Origin: DATKCJ01 sp035513275
Lineage (GTDB): Bacteria; Verrucomicrobiota; Verrucomicrobiia; Opitutales; Opitutaceae
Direction: 5' to 3'
Assembly (NCBI GenBank): GCA_035513275.1
Contig: DATKCJ010000300.1
Span: forward strand, 1-64,000
Length of the DNA stretch: 64,000 nt
Numbering within the stretch: the first letter of the stretch is position 1; each line of letters starts with the position of its first letter. Made by a program: the position numbers and the translations under genes. The notes beneath the pieces were generated by a model. It had not been told where the DNA came from. It did not search any database and saw only the letters and a list, made by a program, of their open reading frames with translations. Shown here one piece after another: positions 49,733-57,857 of the stretch.

Positions 49733-51334
49733 TCAATTGGAGACGGTGGCGGCAATGGCTTCCGCGACGGTCTTGATGCCAATCGGTGTGTAATCGGTGA
49801 AGGGGCCGTCGGCGCTTCCTTCCGGCCACGTTGCGCGATCGGCGAATTGGCCATCGTCCTTGAACTCCTTCTGCAGGCGGGCGATCTCGACTTTCAATTC
49901 GGAGAACTTCTCGACGACGCCGGGCTCCTCCGCGGCGTCGCCGAAGAGGAGATTGTGCTGCTCGGTCGGGTCGGCGGTGAGGTCAAACATCTCGTAGGCG
50001 TCTTGCTTCCAATAGTGGATGAGCTTGTGCGTGGCGGTGCGGACGCCGAGGTGCGCGCGGGTGTTGTGGTGGCCTGGATCGTGGTAGTATCGGTAATACA
50101 CGGACGTGGGCCAGTCGGCAGGCGTCTCGCCGCGCAACAGCGGGACGATCGAGCGGCCTTGCATCGACGCGGGGACGGGCAGGCCCGCGAGATCAAGGAA
50201 GGTGGGCGCGAGGTCGATGTTGGAGACGAATTGCGCCGGGAGGCTGCCGGCCTTTATGCCGGGACCGCGTGCGAGGAGCGGGACTCGCAAGCCGGGCTCA
50301 TACATGAAGCGCTTGTCGTAGAGGCCGAGCTCGCCGAGATACCAGCCGTTGTCGGCGGTGTAGATGACGATCGTGTTCTCCTCGAGGCCGGCCTGATCAA
50401 GGTAATCGAGAACTTTGCCGACACTGTCGTCCACGCCTTGCACGCAGGCCAGATAGTCCTGCATGTAGCGCTGGTATTTCCAGCGGACGAGGGCCTCGCC
50501 TGTGAGGGTTTTGCCGTCGACGATCAACTCCGTCGGCTTGACGCGGAGCCAACTGGCACGCGCTTCTCCTGTCAGCTCAGCGGGTGGCTCAAGCTTGAGG
50601 TCGCTGCGGGTGAGGTCGCGCGCGATGGTCTGCTCGTTCGATGGAAGCGCAGCGGGACGCGTCGCGTAGTCGTCCCAGAGAGTATCGGGCTCGGGGAAAC
50701 TCCGGTCCTTGAAGAGCGCCTTGTTTCGTTCGTCGGGTTCCCAACCGCGGTGCGGCGCCTTCTGATGGAGCATCAGGAAGAATGGCTTGTCCTTGGGCCG
50801 CGTTCGGAGCCACTCGATGCCGAGTTCGGCGGTGATGTCGGTGCAGTGGCCCTTGATGGAGAGCTTTCGGCCGGGAACGAGAAAGGCGGGATCCCAGTAG
50901 GCTCCCTGACCGGGAAGCACGATCCAGCGGTCAAACCCGGTCGGGTCCGACCCAAGGTGCCACTTGCCGACCATGCCGGTGTGGTAGCCGCCGGCTTGCA
51001 GCTGCTTGGCGACATTGTCGCGTGAACCGTCGAAGCGATTGAACACAGGGACGCCATTGAGATGCGAGTATTGCCCGGTGAGAAGCGTGGCGCGGCTCGG
51101 CGTGCAGATGGAATTGGTGACGAACGAATTCGTGAACCGCGCGCCGCCCGCAGCGATGCGGTCGATGTGCGGTGTCTGGTTCACCTTGGAACCGTAGCTG
51201 GAGATGGCCGCCTGCGCGTGGTCATCGGAAAAGATGAAGATGATGTTCGTGCGCTTGGTCGGGGAGTCCGCGGCGTGTAGGTGCGCTACGGGAGCGAGCA
51301 GCAAAACTGACAGCGTGAGGAGGGGCAGTTTCAT
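49733..51334 (-). CDS. Secreted sulfatase
   Basis: A 533-residue exported sulfatase of the formylglycine type. Residues 1-21 form a signal peptide. The modification site is Cys77-Thr-Pro-Ser-Arg81 (NSICTPSRATLLTG), where Cys is converted to formylglycine. Metal-site Asp residues are in FIFSDDHAQ near the start, and the later GKWHLG, 'YTADNGWYLGELGLYDKRFMYEPGLRVPLLARGPGI' and the C-terminal 'YDLT'-like patterns are all typical. It would remove sulfate from a saccharide. It sits with glycosidases, so it probably works on sulfated polysaccharide outside the cytoplasm. Confidence 0.93.
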   Translation of the reverse strand: MKLPLLTLSVLLLAPVAHLHAADSPTKRTNIIFIFSDDHAQAAISSYGSKVNQTPHIDRIAAGGARFTNSFVTNSICTPSRATLLTGQYSHLNGVPVFNRFDGSRDNVAKQLQAGGYHTGMVGKWHLGSDPTGFDRWIVLPGQGAYWDPAFLVPGRKLSIKGHCTDITAELGIEWLRTRPKDKPFFLMLHQKAPHRGWEPDERNKALFKDRSFPEPDTLWDDYATRPAALPSNEQTIARDLTRSDLKLEPPAELTGEARASWLRVKPTELIVDGKTLTGEALVRWKYQRYMQDYLACVQGVDDSVGKVLDYLDQAGLEENTIVIYTADNGWYLGELGLYDKRFMYEPGLRVPLLARGPGIKAGSLPAQFVSNIDLAPTFLDLAGLPVPASMQGRSIVPLLRGETPADWPTSVYYRYYHDPGHHNTRAHLGVRTATHKLIHYWKQDAYEMFDLTADPTEQHNLLFGDAAEEPGVVEKFSELKVEIARLQKEFKDDGQFADRATWPEGSADGPFTDYTPIGIKTVAEAIAATVSN

Positions 51335-51621
51335 GGATGGGAGAAATCGGTTGGGGGTGGAACGCGCGTGAGCTCGGTGTGGCGGACAACACCTGACAGG
51401 CGCAGAAATTCTAGATCGGGAAAGAGAACAAGGGGCCGATGGGGACTTGATTTTGGCTGGGAGGAACTGTCGGCTGGCAAACAGACACTTATAATCGGGA
51501 AGGTTCGTTCGAGCAACGGCTCGCTGCGATCGAGGGGAACCATTTCACCGGTGAAACCGCGAGGCGAGGTGAGGCAGAAAATGCAGTCGGCGGCGCAGAC
51601 CGTCCATCATGTCCGTTCGAA

Positions 51622-53670
51622 TCAGTCCCGCGACTGCTGACGAAGGGCGGCAAGGCGGCGGCGGGCATCCTCGAAATTTGGGTCGATCTGGAGTGCGACC
51701 TCGAGATGACTGATCGAATCGGCGACGCGACCGCTGTGGTAGAGCGCTTCTGCAAGCTTGTAGTGCACGAGCGGCGAATCGGGACCCAGCCGTAGCGCCT
51801 CCTCATAGTGCGCGATCGCCTCCGGGAGCCGGGACAGGCCGGAGAGAAGGATCGCGTAGCCGTAATGCGCCTCCGGCCAGTCGGGCCGCGATCGCAATGC
51901 GCTCTCAAAGTGTGCCGCGGCCTCCGCGTGTGCATCAGGCTGGCGCACGAGCGCAAGCGCGAGGTTGTAGTGCGCGTCGGCAAAGTCGGGTCGGAGCCGC
52001 GTTGCCTCGCGGTAGTTGGCGATCACGTCTGCATCGCGACCGGGAATCTTCCAGAGCGCGATTGCGAGGCTGTAGTGCGCCTCCGCCGAGCCGGGTATGA
52101 GTCGCAGCGTTTCCTCATAGTGCGCGACAGCGTCCAACTCGCGGCCGGGCGTGTTGGTGAGCAGCGCGGCGAGATTCAAATGCGCCCATCCAAGTTCCGG
52201 ATCGATCCGCAGTGCTTCCTCATAGTGCCTGATCGCGTCGTTGCGTCGACCGGGAATCTTCGCGAACTCCTTCGCGAGGTTGTAGTGTGCCTGTGCATGG
52301 TGCGGGCGGAGACGCAAAGCCTCCTCGTAGTGGGCGATCGCCTCCGCTGAGCGGCCGGGCTGGCGCGCCAGTTCGACCGCGAGGTTGTTATGTGCGCTCC
52401 AGCTCGCGGGATTCATGCGGAGCGTGGTGGTCCAGAGAATCTCATCGTTTCGATACATCGCGCACTGCCGCCATGTGAGGATGCCGAGCGTCATGAGTAT
52501 CAACGCGCCTGCTGCATGCAGCAGCCAGCGAGGGGGACTCCGAAGTGCATCGAATCCGGCGCGGAGTCCGGCTCCGGCGAGCGCGAGTGGGCCCATGCTG
52601 GCGAGATATTGAAAATGATCGCCGACGAACGAGTATCGCCAGAAGTAGGTGTCAACCAGGCCGAGCACAGGGCCCAGCGCGATGACGAAATATGCCGCGG
52701 CGAAGAACGCGCCGCGGGTCCAGCGTTCGCGCTGCCACCACAGCCCGAGCAGCAGCGCCGCAGCCGCGATCGCAGGCAGCCACGCGGTGGCGGTCGCCGG
52801 GTCGATCCTCCAGCGCGGGTAGATGAAGATCAGAGGATCGGGCCAGGCCAGCTTGCCTGCGTAGAACCAGAACACCTTTCCCGCACTTGCGACCCGCTCG
52901 GCGAAACCTCGCGCGAACTCAGGATCGAAGGCGCCCTCGGCTTGCTGTGTCCACAGCGTGACGATCCCCGCGGCGAGTGAGAGCACTAGCAGCGGCGTCA
53001 GCTCAAGGAGGTTGCGCCGCCAGCGCCAGCCGCGGTCGATCCACCAACCGCAGAGCCCGAGCACCAGCGGCAGCACGACGGTGGAGGACTTGCTCGCGAG
53101 TGCCATTGCGGCGAAAACGAGCGTCAGGATGTAGTCGCGCCGCGCGCGTGCCGCAGGCGTGTTCGCAGCCTCCGCCAGCCTCGACCGGCAGAAGAACAAA
53201 ACGGCGAGCAGAAAGAACAGCCCCGACTGCGTGTTTTTCATCTCGGTGATCCAGGCGACGGATTCGACCTGCACGGGATGCAGCGCCCAAAGCGCCGCCC
53301 CGAGCCACGCGCCCGGCACATGAAGCAGTCGCAGCACCCGCCACAGCACCACCGAAGCCGCTGCGTGCATCAGGATTGTGACGAGATGATACGGCATCGG
53401 CTCGAGACCCCACAGCCGGTATTCCAGCCAGAAGGTCGATTGAACAAGCGGACAGATCCGCGCGTAGGCACTTGTCCAGATGTCCGCAAAGCCAAGCGGG
53501 CCCACGATGCACGGGTTCTGCGTGAGGTGCGCATCGTCGTCCCAGATGAAGCCGCACGACAGCGCGGGCAGATATGCGAGCACCGTCAAGCCAAGCAGTG
53601 CGAGCCCGAGCCACCGGCCGCTGCGTGAACCGGGCTGTGGAGAGACTGGGAACTCGCGGCGACGCGCCAT
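51622..53670 (-). CDS. GT-C-type membrane protein with C-terminal TPR repeats
   Basis: A 682-residue protein. The first 400 residues contain about 9-10 membrane segments and the early lumenal motif IWDDDAHLTQNP typical of the GT-C/TMTC-like group that carry glycosyl or mannosyl transfer (the Asp pair is the catalytic candidate). The last 260 residues form seven TPR units (SAEAIAHYEEALRLRPHHAQ, 'AHYNLAKEFAKIPGRR', etc.), spaced 34-45 residues. The layout parallels TMTC O-mannosyltransferases. Role and substrate are not established. It stands alone, 288 bases upstream of the sulfatase on the same strand. Confidence 0.8.
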   Translation of the reverse strand: MARRREFPVSPQPGSRSGRWLGLALLGLTVLAYLPALSCGFIWDDDAHLTQNPCIVGPLGFADIWTSAYARICPLVQSTFWLEYRLWGLEPMPYHLVTILMHAAASVVLWRVLRLLHVPGAWLGAALWALHPVQVESVAWITEMKNTQSGLFFLLAVLFFCRSRLAEAANTPAARARRDYILTLVFAAMALASKSSTVVLPLVLGLCGWWIDRGWRWRRNLLELTPLLVLSLAAGIVTLWTQQAEGAFDPEFARGFAERVASAGKVFWFYAGKLAWPDPLIFIYPRWRIDPATATAWLPAIAAAALLLGLWWQRERWTRGAFFAAAYFVIALGPVLGLVDTYFWRYSFVGDHFQYLASMGPLALAGAGLRAGFDALRSPPRWLLHAAGALILMTLGILTWRQCAMYRNDEILWTTTLRMNPASWSAHNNLAVELARQPGRSAEAIAHYEEALRLRPHHAQAHYNLAKEFAKIPGRRNDAIRHYEEALRIDPELGWAHLNLAALLTNTPGRELDAVAHYEETLRLIPGSAEAHYSLAIALWKIPGRDADVIANYREATRLRPDFADAHYNLALALVRQPDAHAEAAAHFESALRSRPDWPEAHYGYAILLSGLSRLPEAIAHYEEALRLGPDSPLVHYKLAEALYHSGRVADSISHLEVALQIDPNFEDARRRLAALRQQSRD

Positions 53671-53756
53671 GTGAATGCTCTAAACGCGAATCGCGCCCGG
53701 GCCAGCGCAGAATGCCGCCCGCGCTCGAGATGACCCCTCGCGACCTGCGACGCGGC

Positions 53757-54923
53757 TCAGCGCACGCCGAACCGGTAGATCGTGGTGCTCGCGTAGGTCT
53801 CGCCTGGGCGGAGGATCGTGCTCGGAAACTCGGGGCGGTTCGGAGAGTCGGGGTAGTGCTGCGTCTCGAGGCAGAGGCCGCCGCGCTTGTCGTAGGTGTG
53901 GCCGCTCTTGCCTTTGGTTCCATTCAGGAAGTTCCCGGAGTAGAACTGCATCCCCGGTTCGGTCGTGAGCACTTCCATGAACCGGCCCGACCGCGGTTCG
54001 TGCAGCGTGGCAATCAGCGCGAGCTCGCCATCGGGCTTTTCGAGCACCCAGTTGTGATCGTAGCCGCCGCCGAACTTGATCTGCTCGTGGTCGTCGCCGA
54101 TCCGCGCACCGACTGCGTGCGGCGTGTTGAAGTCGAACGGCGTGCCTGCGACAGACAGGTATTCCCCCGTGGGGATCAAGTGCGGGTCGACCGGTGTGAT
54201 CTTGCTCGCGCGAATGGTGAGCACGTGATCGAGGACTGTGCCTGCGCCCTCGCCCTTGAGATTGAAGTAGGTGTGGTTGGTGAGGTTGACCGGCGTGGGC
54301 TTGTCGGTCGTCGCGCGGTAGTTGATGCGAAGCTCGTTGTTCGCAGTGACGCGGTAGGTGACCTCGACTGAAAGCGTGCCCGGGAAGCCCTGGTCGCCGT
54401 CGGGGCTCGTGTATTCCAGGACGAGCGCGGGATCACCGTCGATGAACACGGGTCGCGCGCGCCACATCACCTTGTCGAAACCGACTGTGCCGCCGTGCAA
54501 CGTGCAGCGCGCCTCGGGAGGCCCGCTGTTCAGCGGTGGCGTGTAAGTCTTGCCGTCGAGCATGAACCCGTTCGCGCCGATACGGTTGCCGTAGCGGCCG
54601 ATGGTCGCGCCGAAATAGGCCGACTTTGTCGGGTAGTCTTCAACGCTCTCGAAACCGAGCGAGACGTCGGCGAGGGCGCCGTGTTTGTCGGGCACGAAGA
54701 GATTCACGACGGTTCCACCGAAGTCGGTGATGTCGGCGCGAAATCCGGCCGCGTTCTGAAGCGTGTAGAGGTGGGCGGGTGTGCCGTCCTGTAGTTTGCC
54801 GAATGGTTTCACAGTGATTGGGAGTGATTGGATTCCGGCCGCCAGCGTGGAGGCCGCAGTGATGAGCATGAGCGCGCCCCACTGCGTGCGGCGCGACTTG
54901 CGCGGGATTGGAGGGGTTCGCAT
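53757..54923 (-). CDS. galM: Aldose 1-epimerase, exported
   Basis: A 388-residue mutarotase that interconverts alpha and beta anomers of sugars. An N-terminal membrane or signal segment is followed by the galactose-mutarotase fold: FGATIGRYGNRIGANGFMLDGKTY, catalytic-site His in NLTNHTYFNLKG, Asp in GGGYDHNWVL, and the catalytic Glu in CLETQHYPDSPN. All key residues are present. The periplasmic location implied by the N-terminus (ALMLITAASTLAAG) suits free sugars released by the nearby glycosidases. It lies 112 bases after the GH127 gene. The start is ATG 54923; an upstream in-frame start at 54983 is less likely. Confidence 0.93.
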   Translation of the reverse strand: MRTPPIPRKSRRTQWGALMLITAASTLAAGIQSLPITVKPFGKLQDGTPAHLYTLQNAAGFRADITDFGGTVVNLFVPDKHGALADVSLGFESVEDYPTKSAYFGATIGRYGNRIGANGFMLDGKTYTPPLNSGPPEARCTLHGGTVGFDKVMWRARPVFIDGDPALVLEYTSPDGDQGFPGTLSVEVTYRVTANNELRINYRATTDKPTPVNLTNHTYFNLKGEGAGTVLDHVLTIRASKITPVDPHLIPTGEYLSVAGTPFDFNTPHAVGARIGDDHEQIKFGGGYDHNWVLEKPDGELALIATLHEPRSGRFMEVLTTEPGMQFYSGNFLNGTKGKSGHTYDKRGGLCLETQHYPDSPNRPEFPSTILRPGETYASTTIYRFGVR

Positions 54924-55035
54924 GGCGCGGATGGGGAGAAGATTCCCGGAGAGACCAGGCTGAAAAGAAGACCACCGCGCCACGCCCGTCGCAATCCTGC
55001 TTTGCGGCGCGGACGGCGCGCGCGGAACGCGCCCG

Positions 55036-57459
55036 CTAGGGCGTCGATCCGGCGGGGCGCAGCAGACGCACGTCGTAAATGCCGCCCGCGAGCGCGCGCC
55101 TCGCGACGAACCGGATCGTCACGCGGCCCTCGGGCGCGGATGCGAGAATCCCGGCGGGAATCTCATAGCGCTTCTCGATGAACTCGCCGGGCCGCTCGCC
55201 CGCGAGCTCCTGTGTCGCGACGAGCGTGTCGTTGGCGAAGATGTCGAACAGCCTTCCCGAGTCGGTGCCCGAGTAGGTGACGGAGAGCGCGACCGCCTTT
55301 TCCCCGCGCGTGTCGAGCGTGTATTGGATCACGCGGCCGTGGCGCCAGCGGCGGCCATTGAAGATTCCAGTCTCGGTCTCCTCGCCCTTGAACGCGTGCT
55401 CCACTTCGGGTTGTTGCTCGCCGGGAGCCACGCCGTCGATCGTGGCCGCCTCGCGCGCCATCCGCTCGCGCTCGGCCGCGGCGAACTGTTCCTTGCGCGC
55501 CGCGAGCGCCTCTCGGGTGGTTGTTTCCCAATACATCTGGTAGCGCGCGTCGTGCAGCCGGAAGAACGGGATCAATTCGAGTCCGCCCTCCGCCGAAGGT
55601 TCGACGACGTCCTTGAGCCGGAAGTGCAGCGGACCGCCCGCGGGATCGGCGACGACGTTGGAGGCGATCGTGTTCGGATCGGTGAGCAACACCGGTGCCT
55701 GGTCGAGCGGCACCTCGGGTCCCTCGGCCACGTGCGACATGCGCCCTTCGTCGGCGCGAAGCCCCTCGAGGTCCGACGTGCCTGACGGGTGCGCGAGCAT
55801 GATCGGCCCGTGCATGATCGCGTACCACGGCGAGCCGTCGTGAATCCCCTCGACGCGTGTGAGCATCGGCAGGACGACCTCGACTCGGTCGCCATCGTGC
55901 CACTCGCGATCAATCTCCATATAGGACGAAGGGGACGAATGGGACGGATGGGACGAACCGTTGACGGTGATGGTGGGCTGCAAGCACCACTCGGGATGCC
56001 GCACGCGCAGCGTGAAGCGCTGCGGCTGGGCCGTGTGAATCACTAGAGCAGTTCGCTCCTCGTCGGGAAACGCGGTTTCCTGCCGCACGCGCACGTCGCG
56101 CTCCTGCCAGTCGAGTTCGGACGCGACGAACAGGTTCACGAAGAGCACATCGTCCGCCTTCGAGTGCGCGTAGATGAACGCGCCGTATTTGCCGTGATTC
56201 TCCATGCCGGTGCCCACGCAGCACCAGAAGCAGACCTCGGGCTGCGAGTATACGCGGTAGTGCCCCGGGCGCGCGGGCGTAAAGTAAACATACCCGCCGT
56301 GATCCGGGTGCTGTGAAGCGAGGATGTGGTTGAAGAGGGCGCGCTCGTAGAAATCGGCGTAGCGAGCCGCCGGTTCGGTGCGAAACAACTGCTCGGAGAG
56401 TCGCAGCATGTTGTAGGTGTTGCAGGTCTCCGGTCCCTGGCGCGACTTGAGCAGCGCCGAGAAGTCATCGGGTGGATTGAAGTGCTCGCGCTCGCTGTTG
56501 CCACCGAAGGCAAGGCTGCGCGGGCCGCTCACCCGGTCCCAGAAATAGCGCGCCGCGTCGCGCCACGAGGCGTCGCCGCCGAGTTCGGCGATGCGCGCGA
56601 ATCCGATGATCTTCGGAATCTGCGTGTTTGCGTGGAGACCCGTGAGGCGGTCCTCGTGGCGAAGCAGCGGCGCGAGGATCGCGCGGTGCGAGAAGCGTTG
56701 CGCGAGTCGAAGGTATTTCGTGTCGCCCGTGATCGCGTAGACGTCGGCCAGCACCTCGTTCATGCCTCCGTGTTCGGTGCCGAGCATCGCCTGCATCTGC
56801 GCGTCGGTGAGATTCGCGAGCAGCGTGTCGCACCAATCGGAGAGTCGCACGAGGACGTCGCGTGCCTGCGCGTTGCCGCCGATGAGCCAGGCGTCGCGCA
56901 AGCCGGCGAAGAGCTTGTGTTCGTTATACCACGGAACCCATGCGCCATTCAGATTGAAGTTCTGGAAATCGATGCGCCCGGCCGCGATGTCGTTCCAAAG
57001 TGTGCGTCCGCGCGGGATGCCGCCTACGTAGCCGTCGTCGCCGGCCTGCTGGCACGCGGCGAGCCCGGCGACCATTGCATCAAGTCGCTGTTTCCATACG
57101 GGGTCGCCGCTCGCGGCCCACTCCTGGGCGAGCGCGGTGAGGTAGTGGCCGGCAGTGTGCCCGTCGAGGCCCATGCTCTCCCAGTTGGGATATTTCGGCT
57201 CGGGCGAGGGCAGACCCGCCTCGATCCGAAACGGCGCGAGCAGACGGTCGACGTCGTGCGCGAGCAGGTAGCTGCGGTTCAGTTCCTGCGCGTGCTTGAA
57301 CGGCCCGTCGAGCAGCCGCACGCGCGAGAGCGGAAACAGAGCCGCCGGCGTGTCAGTGACGATCGCAGACGTCGAATCCGATCCGTGTGCCACTTGAAGC
57401 AGCGAGAAGACGGATCCGGCGAGGAGAACAATGAAGAGGATCGAGGTGACTTTGTGCAC
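55036..57459 (-). CDS. GH127 beta-L-arabinofuranosidase-type glycosidase
   Basis: An 807-residue exported enzyme (signal peptide about residues 1-26) of the DUF1680/GH127 family. The catalytic core is an alpha/alpha barrel; the zinc-site residues known from HypBA1 are kept as Glu344 and Cys346 (GPETCNTYNML) and Cys413 and Cys414 (FWCCVGTGMENHGKYG), with the second Cys pair including the nucleophile. A C-terminal beta-domain follows (about 690-807), ending in 'AGGIYDVRLLRPAGST'. It cleaves beta-L-arabinofuranose linkages of plant extensin-type or pectic glycans in characterised relatives. The downstream epimerase gene fits sugar release. Confidence 0.92.
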   Translation of the reverse strand: MHKVTSILFIVLLAGSVFSLLQVAHGSDSTSAIVTDTPAALFPLSRVRLLDGPFKHAQELNRSYLLAHDVDRLLAPFRIEAGLPSPEPKYPNWESMGLDGHTAGHYLTALAQEWAASGDPVWKQRLDAMVAGLAACQQAGDDGYVGGIPRGRTLWNDIAAGRIDFQNFNLNGAWVPWYNEHKLFAGLRDAWLIGGNAQARDVLVRLSDWCDTLLANLTDAQMQAMLGTEHGGMNEVLADVYAITGDTKYLRLAQRFSHRAILAPLLRHEDRLTGLHANTQIPKIIGFARIAELGGDASWRDAARYFWDRVSGPRSLAFGGNSEREHFNPPDDFSALLKSRQGPETCNTYNMLRLSEQLFRTEPAARYADFYERALFNHILASQHPDHGGYVYFTPARPGHYRVYSQPEVCFWCCVGTGMENHGKYGAFIYAHSKADDVLFVNLFVASELDWQERDVRVRQETAFPDEERTALVIHTAQPQRFTLRVRHPEWCLQPTITVNGSSHPSHSSPSSYMEIDREWHDGDRVEVVLPMLTRVEGIHDGSPWYAIMHGPIMLAHPSGTSDLEGLRADEGRMSHVAEGPEVPLDQAPVLLTDPNTIASNVVADPAGGPLHFRLKDVVEPSAEGGLELIPFFRLHDARYQMYWETTTREALAARKEQFAAAERERMAREAATIDGVAPGEQQPEVEHAFKGEETETGIFNGRRWRHGRVIQYTLDTRGEKAVALSVTYSGTDSGRLFDIFANDTLVATQELAGERPGEFIEKRYEIPAGILASAPEGRVTIRFVARRALAGGIYDVRLLRPAGSTP

Positions 57460-57513
57460 TTGGATTGGTTTCCCTGTTCTCGATGGATTCTGTGCGTGAA
57501 TTCTATTCCTGCA

Positions 57514-57784
57514 ATGAAACCCCTACATCTTTTCGTCCTGGGTGCATTGGTCTTTTCTTTCCCGCTCACCCAATCTGGAGGAGCATGGCTCTGAGCCCGA
57601 GTGCCCTGCGCCGCTCGCGCCGCCGCTCAACGAACCGGTCGCGTATTTCGCGGCGGTGGTTCGCGGCGAGATTCCCGTGCATCCGCTCTCGTCGCTGGAG
57701 ACGAACATGATCGTCACCCAGATTCTCTATGCCGCGCGTGAATCCGCACGGACTGGGCAAAGTGTCGATCTTCCGACGCGATAG
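57514..57784 (+). pseudogene. Remnant of a Gfo/Idh/MocA oxidoreductase with a stray signal peptide
   Basis: Two pieces. At 57514-57594 a 26-residue frame encodes a signal-peptide-like MKPLHLFVLGALVFSFPLTQ then stops. At about 57607-57784 an adjacent frame encodes PPLNEPVAYFAAVVRGEIPV then HPLSSLETNMIVTQILYAAR..., the usual C-terminal end of Gfo/Idh/MocA dehydrogenases, ending at TAG-like stop 57784. The 300-residue NAD-binding and catalytic part is missing. It looks like a gene that lost its middle by deletion, or the end of a gene joined to another one's signal peptide. Not likely to be functional. Confidence 0.65.
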
Positions 57785-57857
57785 GGCGAAGCTCGCAAGC
57801 GCAAGGTCGACGATAATCGTCGTCGCCGCCTAGCGGGGGAGTCCATATTGGTCGTGC

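Noticed and set aside
49685..51025. 446-codon frame on the plus strand
   Set aside because: Antisense to the sulfatase whose CTPSR motif proves the minus strand.
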